From NCBI RefSeq assembly GCF_001673315.1, contig NZ_LZLQ01000100.1, positions 51,544 through 115,543 of the forward strand: a stretch of DNA of 64,000 nucleotides, written 5' to 3'. Position numbers and translations under genes: made by a program. This DNA is from Mycobacterium asiaticum. GTDB lineage: Bacteria; Actinomycetota; Actinomycetes; Mycobacteriales; Mycobacteriaceae. Positions within the stretch are counted from its first letter, which is position 1, and each line of letters starts with the position of its first letter. Shown here one piece after another: positions 10,186 to 19,518 of this stretch. Under the pieces are notes generated by a model, which made no database searches, was not told the DNA's origin, and saw only the letters and a program-made list of their open reading frames with translations.

Positions 10186-11208
10186 CTAACTCGCCCGGCT
10201 CCTGCCCTTGCGCATGTCGCGCCAGAAGCGGGCCGCCTCCCGGATCGACTCCTCAACCGGACGCGGCTGCCAGCCCAACTCGCGAACCGCTTTGCCGTGA
10301 TCGACAGGGGCTTCGGCGCGCATCATCCGCACCGAGTCGAGGCTGAGTTCGGCGTCCTTGCCGGTCAGCCGGGCACGCAGGCTGCCCAGTGCGCCGAGGG
10401 CATAGAGCAGCGACACCGGTATCGAGCGTTGCGGCGGCGGCACCCCCGCTTCGTCGGCGGCGATGCGGACCACGTCGGTCAGGGCCATCATGCGTTCGGA
10501 GACCAGGTACTTCTCGCCGTTGCGGCCGCGTTCGGCGGCCAGGAGCATCGCCCGCGCGGCATCGTCGACCCCGACCACTTCGAGTTGGATGTCTTTCATC
10601 AGAAAAGGCAGCTTGCCGAAAACCGCACCCGCGATGAACGCGCCGTGCGGGGTCCGTCCCCAGTCCCCGGCGCCATAGGTGGTTGAGACGCACATCGCGA
10701 CGGCGGGCAGGCCATGCTCGGCGACGTAGCGCAGCACCAAATCCTCGGCCTGCACCCGGGACTGGACGTAGGGAGTGACCTTGCGATCCGGGCCGATTCG
10801 GTCGGATTCGGTGGCCACCCGGCCGTGTCGGCGATCCACCGTGGCGTAGGTGCTGGTGAAGACGAGTCTGCGCAGGTTGGCAGCGATCGGCTTCTCCACG
10901 GCGACGTCCAGGACGTTGCGCAAGCCCTCGACGTTGGTGCGGAACAGCGGCGACGGATCGCGCAGCCATGCGCGCGTGTCGACAACGCAGTAGTAGACGT
11001 CGTCACACCCTTCCATGGCCTCGCGCACGGTGGCGGTATCGAAGACGTCGCCGTGAAAGCGGGTCAACTCCAAGTCGTCGATCGAGCGCGTGTTGGCGTT
11101 GGGGCGCACCATGACGCGTACCTGGTGACCGTCTTCGACGAGCAGTCGGGTCACATGCGACCCGAGAAAGCCGTTGGCGCCGATCACCAGTTTCGGTGCG
11201 GCGCTCAC
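10186..11208 (-). CDS. NAD(P)-dependent epimerase/dehydratase (extended SDR)
   Basis: A 340-residue atypical extended SDR, similar to dihydroflavonol-reductase and 3-beta-HSD-like proteins. The Rossmann start IGANGFLGSHVTRLL is followed by FTSTYATVDR and a YVQSRVQAE segment in the place of the active-site YxxxK, where the Lys is replaced by Arg or shifted. The GTG at 11208 overlaps the upstream SnoaL stop by 4 bases (GTGA). It corresponds to Rv0139 (from memory). The substrate is unknown; the changed YxxxK deserves checking by alignment. Confidence 0.87.
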   Translation of the reverse strand: MSAAPKLVIGANGFLGSHVTRLLVEDGHQVRVMVRPNANTRSIDDLELTRFHGDVFDTATVREAMEGCDDVYYCVVDTRAWLRDPSPLFRTNVEGLRNVLDVAVEKPIAANLRRLVFTSTYATVDRRHGRVATESDRIGPDRKVTPYVQSRVQAEDLVLRYVAEHGLPAVAMCVSTTYGAGDWGRTPHGAFIAGAVFGKLPFLMKDIQLEVVGVDDAARAMLLAAERGRNGEKYLVSERMMALTDVVRIAADEAGVPPPQRSIPVSLLYALGALGSLRARLTGKDAELSLDSVRMMRAEAPVDHGKAVRELGWQPRPVEESIREAARFWRDMRKGRSRAS

Positions 11209-11711
11209 GAAGCACCCCCGTACTGCTTCATGAAACGCGCGGCCTCCTCGTCGAGGGTGCCGCACTCTTGGGCTTTGCGGCACCACTTGAGTGCGGCCTG
11301 AACGAAGCGCAGCGGGTTGTAGATGTCTTCCTGCCGTCGCCACAGCCCGTCACCGGCGTAGGTGATGATCGAGATGTTGGTCGCGGTGATCACGCTGCCG
11401 TCGCCCGGATCCCGCATCGGGTTGTCGAGTTCCATGATCACGCGGGCGGTGGGTTCATCGATGACCGACCACAAGGAGGGGAACTCCACCATGTGGCTGC
11501 CCGGAAACGACGTCATCGTGCGTTTGATCCAGGTCCGCACCTCGTCGCGGCCGTGCATGGTGCCCGCCGCGTGCTCGATGTAGAGGACGTCAGGCGTGTA
11601 GTGCTGCACCCATGCGTCCCAGTCCTGCGTTTCGGCGGCCCGCGCGACCGTCTGCTCGAATTTTGCGAAGGCCTCGACCAGTTCGCTGCGGGGGAATTTC
11701 GGGGCGCTCAC
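11205..11711 (-). CDS. SnoaL-like (NTF2 fold) protein
   Basis: A 168-residue SnoaL-like protein with the segments [42 protein letters not shown] and [15 protein letters not shown]. It is encoded immediately upstream of, and coupled to, the epimerase, which suggests they act on the same unknown metabolite. The start is a GTG. It corresponds to Rv0138 (from memory) and is divergent from msrA. Confidence 0.83.
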   Translation of the reverse strand: MSAPKFPRSELVEAFAKFEQTVARAAETQDWDAWVQHYTPDVLYIEHAAGTMHGRDEVRTWIKRTMTSFPGSHMVEFPSLWSVIDEPTARVIMELDNPMRDPGDGSVITATNISIITYAGDGLWRRQEDIYNPLRFVQAALKWCRKAQECGTLDEEAARFMKQYGGAS

Positions 11712-11791
11712 GCGCCGTTACACCTCACGGGCGGAGTGTAGCGTGGGGCTTCTGCGCGTCCACGGGAACCCGGCCCACGTTAGGAGGAGCA

Positions 11792-12307
11792 ATGACAAGC
11801 ACTGAGAAGGCCATTCTGGCCGGTGGCTGCTTCTGGGGCGTGCAGGACCTGATTCGCAAGCAACCCGGAGTGATTTCCACGCGAGTCGGCTACAGCGGCG
11901 GCGACGTTCCCAACGCGACCTACCGCAATCACGGCACGCATGCCGAGGCCGTCGAGATCGTCTTCGACCCTTCGGTCACCGACTACCGCACCATTTTGGA
12001 GTTCTTCTTCCAGATCCACGACCCGAGCACCAAAAACCGCCAGGGTAACGACCGGGGACTGAGCTACCGGTCGGCCATCTTCTACCTCGACGACGAGCAG
12101 AAACGGGTGGCCCTGGACACGATCGCCGACGTCGACGCCTCCGGTCTGTGGCCGGGCAAGGTGGTGACCGAGGTCAGCCCGGCCGGGGATTTCTGGGAGG
12201 CTGAACCCGAACACCAGGACTACCTGCAGCGCTACCCCAACGGCTACACCTGCCACTTCGTGCGGCCGGGCTGGAAACTGCCGCGGCGCGCCGAGGCCAA
12301 CCGCTAG
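11792..12307 (+). CDS. msrA: Peptide methionine-S-sulfoxide reductase MsrA
   Basis: A 171-residue MsrA. The active-site GCFWG is at residues 12-16, and the conserved segments [30 protein letters not shown] and [14 protein letters not shown] all follow. It reduces methionine-S-sulfoxide in proteins using thioredoxin. A strong AGGAGG lies 4 bases before the ATG. It converges with cyp138, overlapping by 4 bases. It corresponds to Rv0137c (from memory). Confidence 0.96.
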   Translation: MTSTEKAILAGGCFWGVQDLIRKQPGVISTRVGYSGGDVPNATYRNHGTHAEAVEIVFDPSVTDYRTILEFFFQIHDPSTKNRQGNDRGLSYRSAIFYLDDEQKRVALDTIADVDASGLWPGKVVTEVSPAGDFWEAEPEHQDYLQRYPNGYTCHFVRPGWKLPRRAEANR

Positions 12308-13641
12308 CGCCGGTGCACCACGATTCGCCCGCCATCTTTGGGGGTGTAGGCGACGCCACGGCAGTGTCGCCGCTCACCGGGGGCAGTTGTCGGCTCAATT
12401 ATGAAGTTGCGCAACACTGTTCGTAACACAACGTCCATTTCCATGTTCGCGAACGCGGCACCCACACAGCGGCGGGTGCCGCCGCCGAAGGGAATCCACG
12501 CGAAGGCCGACGGCTTGCCACCGATGTAGCGCTGCGGATCGAAACGCTCCGGATCTTCGAAGACGTCGGGGTTCTCGTGAATCTGCCCGATGCTGACAAT
12601 GATCGAAAATCCGCGCGGAATCACCCACTCGCCGAGCTGATAAGTCTCGGGGTAAACCTCCCGGCCCGCCAGATCGATGATGGACCGCGCGCGCTGGACT
12701 TCAAGGATGGTGGCCTGCCGTAGCTCACTGCCGCCTGAAGAACCCTCATTGTCGGCTTCCTCGACCAGGCCGGCCAGCACCTCGGGGTGACGGGTAATTC
12801 GCTCGAAAGCCCAGGCCAGCGTCGAAGCCGTGGTCTCGTGGCCGGCGGCCAGCAGCGCGAGCAACTCGTCGCCGATGTCCTTGCGGGACATGACCGTTCC
12901 GTCCTCATATCTGCTGCGCAGCATCAGGGCGAGCACGTCGTTGCGCTCGGCGAAGTCGGCGTCGGAGCGCTCCAGCTCGATCAGCCGGTCGATGACCCGC
13001 TCGTAGTCGCGCCGAAACGCGGTAAGCCTCCCCCACGGGCTGTACCGGCCGTAATCGCGCTTGGGTTTGGGCACCGCCGCCAGTCGTGAACCCAGGGTCA
13101 CCCACGGCGGGATGATGCGGCGCAGTTCGTCTAGCTCGGCGCCGTCGGCACCGAAGACGGCACGCAGGATGGCGTTGAGGGTGATGTGCATCATCGATGG
13201 CAACGTCGCAAAGGACTGCCCTTCGGGCCAGCCGGCAGTCTCCCGCAGGGTCTCTTCCTCGATGATGGTCTCGTAGTTCTTCATGCTCTTGCCGTGGAAC
13301 GGGGGCGCCAGCAAGCGGCGCCGCCGGCGGTGGTCGTCGCCTTCGAGGCCGAAGACCGAACCCGAGCCGAACATCCGGCTCAAATTGGGTTGGATATTGC
13401 CCAATGCGTCTGGGCTGGTGGTGAAAATCTGCTTGGCCAGTTGCGGCTCGCCGACCACCACCATGCGGCCATACATGGGGATGTGCACCGTGAACACGGT
13501 GCCGTAATGATCGGCCAGTCGCCGCAGCATTCCGCGCCGATACATCGAAAAGCCGAACCCCTGCAACAGCTTCGGTACCCGAACTGTCGACGGCAGGTGG
13601 ACTTCGGACAACGTGGGCGCGTCGGTGATGGCGTGGCTCAT
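12304..13641 (-). CDS. cyp138: Cytochrome P450, CYP138-like
   Basis: A 445-residue cytosolic P450. It has the I-helix AGHETTAST, an EVQR ExxR motif in the K-helix, and the haem-binding [14 protein letters not shown] with the Cys ligand. The start [17 protein letters not shown] is at ATG 13641, about 10 bases after GGGAG; a longer open frame upstream crosses the regulatory region and is not expected to be translated. Gene position matches Rv0136 (from memory). The substrate is unknown. It is divergent from a TetR gene, and their shared promoter is full of GTAC inverted repeats. Confidence 0.92.
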   Translation of the reverse strand: MSHAITDAPTLSEVHLPSTVRVPKLLQGFGFSMYRRGMLRRLADHYGTVFTVHIPMYGRMVVVGEPQLAKQIFTTSPDALGNIQPNLSRMFGSGSVFGLEGDDHRRRRRLLAPPFHGKSMKNYETIIEEETLRETAGWPEGQSFATLPSMMHITLNAILRAVFGADGAELDELRRIIPPWVTLGSRLAAVPKPKRDYGRYSPWGRLTAFRRDYERVIDRLIELERSDADFAERNDVLALMLRSRYEDGTVMSRKDIGDELLALLAAGHETTASTLAWAFERITRHPEVLAGLVEEADNEGSSGGSELRQATILEVQRARSIIDLAGREVYPETYQLGEWVIPRGFSIIVSIGQIHENPDVFEDPERFDPQRYIGGKPSAFAWIPFGGGTRRCVGAAFANMEMDVVLRTVLRNFIIEPTTAPGERRHCRGVAYTPKDGGRIVVHRR

Positions 13642-13680
13642 GGAGGTGCAACTCCCAACGTCGGCCCCCCAGCAGAGGGC

Positions 13681-13780
13681 TGGTACGGCGTCGTACCAAG
13701 GGCTTTCCCAGTACGGTACTCTGTAGTACCAAAGCTGACAAGTGGTACCAAAGCTGGCAGTGGTACCAAAGCTGACAAGC
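13681..13780. promoter_or_regulatory. GTAC inverted-repeat array, likely TetR operator between cyp138 and its regulator
   Basis: The divergent promoter contains four palindromes built on GTAC. TGGTAC-N6-GTACCA is at 13681-13698, AGTAC-G-GTACT at 13710-13720, and TGGTACCA at 13743-13750 and 13761-13768. The last two lie in three near-copies of an 18-19 base unit, GTACCAAAGCTGACAAGTG, at 13726, 13745 and 13763. This density suggests a multi-site operator for the TetR protein encoded next door, acting on both genes. Confidence 0.7.
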
Positions 13781-13804
13781 ATTCGACCGAAAGGGGCTCG
13801 GTCC

Positions 13805-14410
13805 GTGACGGCAGTAGCTGGCGACACGGTTCTGACCGAGTCCGACCCGTTCCGGCTTCGGCTGCTGGACGGCCTCGACGCCTCGATCCGCGAACGCGGA
13901 TACCGCGCTAGCACCGTCGCCGACATCGTCCGCCACGCCCGGACGTCCAAGCGCACCTTCTACGACCGATTCGCCAGCAAGGAGCAATGTTTCCTGGAGT
14001 TGTTGCGGCTGGAGGTCGCGATCACGGCCGAGGACATTCGCGGCGCGGTCGATCCCGCGGCCGACTGGCAAAAACAGATCCGCCAGGCCGTGGAAGGCTA
14101 CGTCGGCAGTATCGAGTCCCGACCGGCGATCGCGCTGAGCTGGATTCGCGAGCTTCCGTACCTCGGCGAGGTCGCCCGACCCGTCCAGCGTCAGGGCCTG
14201 GATCTGCTCGCCAATCTGCTGATCGACCTGAGCGGTAGCCCGGGATTCCAGCGGGCCGGACTGCCGCCGCTGAGCCCTCCGCTGGCGGTGATCCTGCTGG
14301 GTGGCCTTCGCGAACTCGTCGCCCTGGCGGTCGAGGACGGCAGGTCGACCCGTGACATCGTCGAACCCGCAGTGGATGCGGCGATCGCCTTGCTCGGGCC
14401 ACGGGCCTAG
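13805..14410 (+). CDS. TetR family transcriptional regulator
   Basis: A 201-residue TetR protein with LLDGLDASIRERGYRASTVADIVRHARTSKRTFYDRFASKEQCF as helix-turn-helix domain. GTG 13805 is preceded by AAAGGGG at about 10 bases; the frame is open further upstream through the repeat array, but that part is probably not coding. Position matches Rv0135c (from memory). It heads an operon with a TOBE protein and an alcohol dehydrogenase and is divergent from cyp138, so these genes may respond to one ligand. Confidence 0.9.
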   Translation: MTAVAGDTVLTESDPFRLRLLDGLDASIRERGYRASTVADIVRHARTSKRTFYDRFASKEQCFLELLRLEVAITAEDIRGAVDPAADWQKQIRQAVEGYVGSIESRPAIALSWIRELPYLGEVARPVQRQGLDLLANLLIDLSGSPGFQRAGLPPLSPPLAVILLGGLRELVALAVEDGRSTRDIVEPAVDAAIALLGPRA

Positions 14411-14421
14411 GCTCGGTTGGC

Positions 14422-14634
14422 ATGCGCCTATCGACTCGAAACCAGCTCAAGGGGACCATCGCCGAACTAGACCTCGGCAGCGTCATGGCCATCGTCAAAA
14501 TCCGCCTCGACGGGGGCGACCAGGTCATCACATCGTCGATCACCAAAGACGCCGCCGTCGACCTCGGCCTGCAGGTGGGCCAGCCGGCGACGGTCTTCAT
14601 CAAATCCACCGAAGTCACTATCGGCGTCGAATAG
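14422..14634 (+). CDS. TOBE-domain molybdopterin/molybdate-binding-like protein (Mop)
   Basis: A 70-residue protein made of a single TOBE/Mop domain: LSTRNQLKGTIAELDLGSVMAIVKIRL, VITSSITKDAAVDLGL and VGQPATVFIKSTEVTI. Single-domain Mops bind molybdate or tungstate in the cytosol. It lies 11 bases after the TetR stop and 2 bases before the alcohol dehydrogenase start. No molybdenum enzyme is encoded nearby, so the reason for its place in this operon is not clear. Confidence 0.88.
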   Translation: MRLSTRNQLKGTIAELDLGSVMAIVKIRLDGGDQVITSSITKDAAVDLGLQVGQPATVFIKSTEVTIGVE

Positions 14635-14636
14635 TC

Positions 14637-15683
14637 ATGGCCCCGACGATGCTGGCCGAACGCTTCTACGCCGACACCAAACGGGTTGTGCTGGAAGATG
14701 TCCCGATCCCCGAGCCGGGTCCCGGTGAAGTCCTGGTCAAAGTCGCCTTCTGCGGGATCTGCCATTCCGATCTGAGCCTGATCAACGGCACCTTCCCGGC
14801 CATGACGCCAGTAGTGACCCAGGGCCACGAAGCCTCAGGCACCATCGCCCGCCTCGGCCCCGACGTTACCGGCTGGGCCGAGGGCGACCGGGTCGTGGTG
14901 GCCGCCGGTCGCCCCTGCCTGCACTGCCCGAACTGCCGCCGCGGGGACGTGGTGAACTGCCTGCGAATCCAGCTGATGGCCTTTGCCTACGACGGCGCAT
15001 GGGCCGAATACACCGTCGCGCAGGCCGCCGGCCTGACCCGCGTACCCGACAACGTTCCCCTCGAGCAGGCCGCGATTCTGGCCGACGCGGTCTCGACGCC
15101 GTTCGGTGCCGTGGTGCGCACCGGCAAGGTGACGGTCGGGGAAACGGTCGGGGTGTGGGGCGTGGGTGGCGTCGGCACCCACATAGTCCAACTCGCCCGC
15201 CTCGTCGGCGCGGTGCCGGTGATCGCGCTCGACATCAATCCCGCAGTGCTGGAGCGTGCGCTGGAGATCGGCGCGGACTACGCGTTCGACAGCCGCGACG
15301 CGCGCTTGCAGGACAAGATCGCCGAAGTCACCGGTGGCCGGAAGCTGGACGTGGCGTTCGACGCCGTCGGCCTGAAAACCACCTTCGAGCAGGCGCTGGA
15401 TTCCCTGACGTCAGGTGGCCGGCTGGTGGGAGTCGGGATGAGCGCGGAGGCACCGACGGTGGGCCCGACCGCGATGTTCGGCTTGAGCCGCAAGCAGGCA
15501 CTGGGCCACCTGGGCTATCAGAACGTCGACATCGAAACCCTGGCTAAGCTGGTTTCGGCTGGGCGCCTTGATCTTTCGCGGTCGATCAGCGAGATCATCG
15601 CACTGGAGGACATCCACGACGGCATCGCAAAACTGGACCGCCAGGAGGGCAACCCGATCCGGATCCTGGTCCGGCCCGGTTAG
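14637..15683 (+). CDS. Zinc-dependent alcohol dehydrogenase (MDR superfamily)
   Basis: A 348-residue medium-chain dehydrogenase. Catalytic zinc ligands are visible in FCGICHSDL and QGHEASG. The structural zinc site is CLHCPNCRRGDVVNC (four Cys). The NAD(P)-binding fold has GVWGVGGVGTHIVQLA followed by ALDI. An ATG at 14637 or 14649 could be the start; the first is kept because it follows the TOBE stop directly. It overlaps ephF by 4 bases tail to tail. The substrate alcohol is unknown, but CYP138, this enzyme and the epoxide hydrolase are neighbours. Confidence 0.92.
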   Translation: MAPTMLAERFYADTKRVVLEDVPIPEPGPGEVLVKVAFCGICHSDLSLINGTFPAMTPVVTQGHEASGTIARLGPDVTGWAEGDRVVVAAGRPCLHCPNCRRGDVVNCLRIQLMAFAYDGAWAEYTVAQAAGLTRVPDNVPLEQAAILADAVSTPFGAVVRTGKVTVGETVGVWGVGGVGTHIVQLARLVGAVPVIALDINPAVLERALEIGADYAFDSRDARLQDKIAEVTGGRKLDVAFDAVGLKTTFEQALDSLTSGGRLVGVGMSAEAPTVGPTAMFGLSRKQALGHLGYQNVDIETLAKLVSAGRLDLSRSISEIIALEDIHDGIAKLDRQEGNPIRILVRPG

Positions 15684-16564
15684 AGGCGCAAGAAGGCGCG
15701 GAGGCGGTCCAGCACCAGATCGGGTCGTTGGCTGACAATCCAGTGCCCGACGCCGGGCACCAACTCAACCTCGAAATCGGCGATGCGTTCGGCATATCCG
15801 TCGGTCAAGTCTGGAGTGATCACGGGGTCTTCGGTGCCGGTGAGCCAACGCACCGGCACCTCGACGCGCGCGTCCTCGTACTCGCCGCGCACCCAGCTCA
15901 GCATCTCTCCGGTCTGAAAGGACCGGTACCACCGCGAACCGGCCTCCGCATGACCGGGCTGGCGCATCCGGTCGATGTAGAGCCGGATGTCTTCGTCAGG
16001 CAGGTTGAAGCCGCCCCCGACCCAGGCCCCCAGGCGGCGCGCGAAGCGGGCCTTTGGGTCAGTGAGCAGACGAGGGCCGATGAGCGGCAACGAGATCGGG
16101 ATCTGATACCACAGCCGCCAGAAGTTGCGAATTGCGCCGAGGTCGCGTTTCACCCACGGTGCCACAGTGTTCATTCCGAAGAACCCAGTGACTTTGTCGG
16201 GATGCCGCAGCATCAGGATGAAGGCCACCGGCCCGCCCCAGTCGTGCGCGGCCAGTCGCACCTGGGCCACGCCCAGCTTGTCCAGCACCGCGGCGAGGTC
16301 GTCGGCCATCTCGGCCTTCGTATATCGCGACCGCGGCGCCGAACTCCAGCCGGCCCCACGCAGGTCGGGACACAGCACCCGGTAGCCGTCGGCGGCCAGT
16401 GGCCCGATCAGTTTGTGCCACTCCCACCAGTTCTCCGGAAAACCGTGCACCAGCATCACCGCCGGACCGTCGGCCGGCCCCGCGTCGGCGACGTGGATCG
16501 TGACGCCGCCGCCCACATCGACAAACCGGTGTTCGACGCCTTCGAGCGTTGGCATAGTGGTCAT
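15680..16564 (-). CDS. ephF: Epoxide hydrolase, alpha/beta-hydrolase fold (EphF-like)
   Basis: A 294-residue epoxide hydrolase. It has the oxyanion motif HGFPENWWEW, nucleophile Asp in AAHDWGGP, the acid residue in TGTEDPVI, and catalytic His in VGHW near the C-terminus. It opens epoxides to diols in the cytosol. ATG at 16564 is followed by a second ATG three codons later. Order and sequence match Rv0134 (from memory). In M. tuberculosis the next gene is the acetyltransferase Rv0133; here about 9 kb of other genes intervene. Confidence 0.9.
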   Translation of the reverse strand: MTTMPTLEGVEHRFVDVGGGVTIHVADAGPADGPAVMLVHGFPENWWEWHKLIGPLAADGYRVLCPDLRGAGWSSAPRSRYTKAEMADDLAAVLDKLGVAQVRLAAHDWGGPVAFILMLRHPDKVTGFFGMNTVAPWVKRDLGAIRNFWRLWYQIPISLPLIGPRLLTDPKARFARRLGAWVGGGFNLPDEDIRLYIDRMRQPGHAEAGSRWYRSFQTGEMLSWVRGEYEDARVEVPVRWLTGTEDPVITPDLTDGYAERIADFEVELVPGVGHWIVSQRPDLVLDRLRAFLRL

Positions 16565-16581
16565 GTGTTGAGAACGTAGTC

Positions 16582-17808
16582 CTAGCGCAGGAAGCGCTCG
16601 ACATAGGGCGCGAAGCGCGCGCGCAGGTCTGCTTCGTCCAACCCGAACATTTCGAAGGACGCTTCGACGCTGCCCAGCCGACCGCGGCGGTGGCCGGCCA
16701 GGTAGTCGGCCACCGCAACTCGGGCTTCCTCGGTGAACGACGCACCCGCCAAGGCGTAGATCCGTTCGGCGACGCCGAGTTCGTCGGCCATGAAGTCGTC
16801 GAAGCGAACGTCGATCGAGCGATCCGGACCGATGGTGTCGCGATCGCGAACCAGTGCGTTGAGCATCTGCTCGAGGCGGTCGATCCAGTAGCGGGCAGTC
16901 TGCTCGACGGGCACCACCGATCGGTGCATACGCGCGGAATAGGTGATCATCGCGACCATCGACAGCGCAACCGGCACCGGGTCGCGGTGGGTGAAAACAA
17001 CGATGCTGTCGGGGAATACCCGATCCAGCACCGGTACCTGCTCGAGATGCTGAGGCGACTTGAGCAGCCAGCGTTCTCCGCCGCGGAGAAACTGCATGGC
17101 TTTCAGTTGCGTCGCGAGGTACTCGTAGTGCGGAGTCTGATCATGGCTCTGGTAGTAGTCGCGCCAACGGGGCACATGAGCGAGCGTCTCGAACAGCATG
17201 GTGGAGAAATCGTTGGCCAGCAGCTGGATTTCTTCGTGGACGTGATCGGTGGTCATCTCGTGCATGAGCACGAAATGTGGCATCACCAGATTGATCACAC
17301 TCACCGCGACGTCCATCCGGGTGCGCCGCGGATCGGGCTGCAGCCCCGCCTCGGCCGGCAACGGGAAGGGCTCGTTACTTTCCCAGTACGGCATGGTGCG
17401 GAAGGTGGCCGGTGTCGCCAGCAGATTGTGCAGATGGGTGGTGCCGGTGCGGGGCAGCCCCGCGATGACCACCGGCGAACTCAGTTCGATGTCGTGGATC
17501 TCGGGGTGGCGAGCCAGTAGGTCGGCCAGCAGCAGGCGATTCTTGAGCAACTGCAGCAGTTGCCCGTGAAAATTGACCACGCCCGCCCCGTGCATGTCGA
17601 TTTCGCACAGCGCCGCCAGGTAGACATCGAGTCGTTCCCGGTAGTCGGCGGGACCGAAATCCGTCAGGCCGGTGTCGGCAGTTGCCTTGGCGTGCAACGC
17701 ATCCGCATCCAACGGGCAGTCCGGGGCCATCGCGGCCATCATGTCCAGGATCGGCTGGGCCTGCGAGCTGAACCGCGGCAGGGCGAGGTCCTCGAGACGT
17801 ACGGTCAC
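16582..17808 (-). CDS. Sulfotransferase family protein (Sulfotransfer_3 type)
   Basis: A 408-residue PAPS-dependent sulfotransferase of the Sulfotransfer_3 family. The 5'-phosphosulfate loop GLPRTGTTHLHNLLA is at about residue 115, and the 3'-phosphate motif FTHRDPVPVALS follows near 275. Members of this subgroup are numerous in environmental mycobacteria, and acceptors are mostly unknown. The start is a GTG, 28 bases from a divergent TetR gene, whose product probably controls it. Confidence 0.86.
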   Translation of the reverse strand: MTVRLEDLALPRFSSQAQPILDMMAAMAPDCPLDADALHAKATADTGLTDFGPADYRERLDVYLAALCEIDMHGAGVVNFHGQLLQLLKNRLLLADLLARHPEIHDIELSSPVVIAGLPRTGTTHLHNLLATPATFRTMPYWESNEPFPLPAEAGLQPDPRRTRMDVAVSVINLVMPHFVLMHEMTTDHVHEEIQLLANDFSTMLFETLAHVPRWRDYYQSHDQTPHYEYLATQLKAMQFLRGGERWLLKSPQHLEQVPVLDRVFPDSIVVFTHRDPVPVALSMVAMITYSARMHRSVVPVEQTARYWIDRLEQMLNALVRDRDTIGPDRSIDVRFDDFMADELGVAERIYALAGASFTEEARVAVADYLAGHRRGRLGSVEASFEMFGLDEADLRARFAPYVERFLR

Positions 17809-17836
17809 GGCGACTTATGTTACTCTCAGTTTCGTA

Positions 17837-18412
17837 ATGGTTGTAGACTTTGGCCGTCCCCGCGATCCGCGCATCGACGCCGCAGTGCTGGACGCCACCG
17901 TCGAGTTGCTTGCCGAGAAGGGGTACGCCGGGCTCTCGGTCGCTGCCATCGCAGAGCGGGCCGGCACGTCCAAGCCGGCGATCTACCGGCGCTGGCCCGG
18001 CAAGGCACACCTCGTTCACGAGGCGGTGTTCCCCATCGGGGCCGCCACGGCGATTCCTGATTCGGGCTCACTGCACCATGACCTACGTGAAATGGTCTGC
18101 CGCACAAGGGCAGTGCTGACCACACCGGCGGCCAGGGCCGCGCTGCCCGGGTTGATCGGGGAGATGGCCGCCGATCCCAGTCTGCATTCGGCACTGTTGC
18201 AACGTTTCGCCGGCTTGATCGGCGGCACCCTCGTCGCATGGCTCGACGCTGCCACCGCCCGGGGTGAGATCCGTGCCGACGTCACCGCTGCCGAACTGGC
18301 CGACGCCGTCGCCGGAGTCGTACTGCTGGGCCTGCTCACCAGGCCGAACGATCTCGACGACGCTTGGATCGACCGCACCACCACGTTGCTCCTGAAAGGA
18401 ATCAGCGCATGA
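17837..18412 (+). CDS. TetR family transcriptional regulator
   Basis: A 191-residue TetR protein with VLDATVELLAEKGYAGLSVAAIAERAGTSKPAIYRRWPGKAHL as DNA-binding domain. The IYRRW form is common in actinobacterial TetR proteins. It is divergent from the sulfotransferase with only 28 bases between starts, where TTAC-N10-GTAA overlaps its ATG. It overlaps the next gene by 4 bases (ATGA). It probably controls both units. Confidence 0.9.
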   Translation: MVVDFGRPRDPRIDAAVLDATVELLAEKGYAGLSVAAIAERAGTSKPAIYRRWPGKAHLVHEAVFPIGAATAIPDSGSLHHDLREMVCRTRAVLTTPAARAALPGLIGEMAADPSLHSALLQRFAGLIGGTLVAWLDAATARGEIRADVTAAELADAVAGVVLLGLLTRPNDLDDAWIDRTTTLLLKGISA

Positions 18413-19518
18413 CGCACGAATCGACCACCGCGTGGCGTGAGTTACTGGCCGCGCTGGGCGATCTGGACCGCTCCTTTCTCGAGGGCGAGCGGGCGGTCAC
18501 CGACGAACGGCACGTCGCCGACGGCTACCGGATGCTTGCCGCAACCCTCGGCGTCGCGTTGGACAGCTACCTGTTCACCGAACCCGGTCGCCCGCAGTTC
18601 GTCGCAGTGAACACACCTTTTCGTCGCGATCGTCGCTGGGGCGGCGACAACACCGACGCGTACTACTACATGTGTCCGGTCGAGGAGAGCCGCCGCTACC
18701 GCATCAGCGGCAATAGGGGTGACAGCGTGTACTTTTCGGTCACCGCCTACAACGAGCCCTCGCCCGGAGCGTGGTCGGATCGGGTGGTGGCGATAATTCG
18801 CGACACCGATCTCGACATCGACGCCGACGGCAACTTCTCCTTCGAATTCCCGCCGACCCCCGACGCTGCCGCCTTGATCACGAGGGACTACCAGGCCGAT
18901 CCCGTTACCGGTCGCCCCGTCGTCTGGAACATCGAGGCGCTAGACGATCCGGACCCGATCGAACACGGCGACGCCGAAACGGCGGACCGGTTGCGGGCGG
19001 CCGCCACCTGGTTGCGCACCATGTTCGCGATTGTCCCACTGCCCGTGGGAAATAGAGCCGACACGCATTCGCTGGGCCACGAAATCGCGCACACCGCAAA
19101 CCAATTCGCGGAACCCTATCAGGTACCCGATGCCAACTTCGGCTGGTCGGCGCGCGACGCCTGCTATGCGTACGGCAGTTTCGTGCTCGATGACGACGAG
19201 GCACTCCTCATCACGCACCGGCCGCCGGCGTGCCGGTTCTGGAACATGGTGGTGTGGAACCAGTTCATGGCCACCTACGGAGCTGCGGAAGGACCGGACG
19301 CACGTTGCTCCGTCAACGGTCACAGCGCCGTGCCCAACGCTGACGGGTCAGTGACGATCGTGTTGTCCCGCGGCAAAACTGCACACCCGAATTCCCTTAC
19401 CACACTGGGATATCCGCGCGGCAACCTCGCGTTTCGATGGTTCCTCGCCGACGCGGTGCCGGCCCGCCCGGAAGTGCAACTGGTCCAAGTATCCGACGCG
19501 CCGACCGCGGTGCATTAG
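18409..19518 (+). CDS. DUF1214 domain protein
   Basis: A 369-residue protein with the DUF1214/DUF1254-type pattern. The C-terminal part contains SRGKTAHPNSLTTLGYPRGNLAFRWFLAD, and the mid region has YYYMCPVEESRRYRISGNRGDSVYFSVTAYN. It has no obvious signal peptide or membrane helix. Such proteins often sit next to sulfotransferases and TetR genes in mycobacteria, but no activity is established. It is translationally coupled to the TetR gene. Confidence 0.82.
   Translation: MTHESTTAWRELLAALGDLDRSFLEGERAVTDERHVADGYRMLAATLGVALDSYLFTEPGRPQFVAVNTPFRRDRRWGGDNTDAYYYMCPVEESRRYRISGNRGDSVYFSVTAYNEPSPGAWSDRVVAIIRDTDLDIDADGNFSFEFPPTPDAAALITRDYQADPVTGRPVVWNIEALDDPDPIEHGDAETADRLRAAATWLRTMFAIVPLPVGNRADTHSLGHEIAHTANQFAEPYQVPDANFGWSARDACYAYGSFVLDDDEALLITHRPPACRFWNMVVWNQFMATYGAAEGPDARCSVNGHSAVPNADGSVTIVLSRGKTAHPNSLTTLGYPRGNLAFRWFLADAVPARPEVQLVQVSDAPTAVH

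Noticed and set aside
13642..13956. N-terminal extension of cyp138 through the divergent promoter
   Set aside because: It crosses the GTAC palindrome array and has no P450 similarity; ATG 13641 gives the usual N-terminus.
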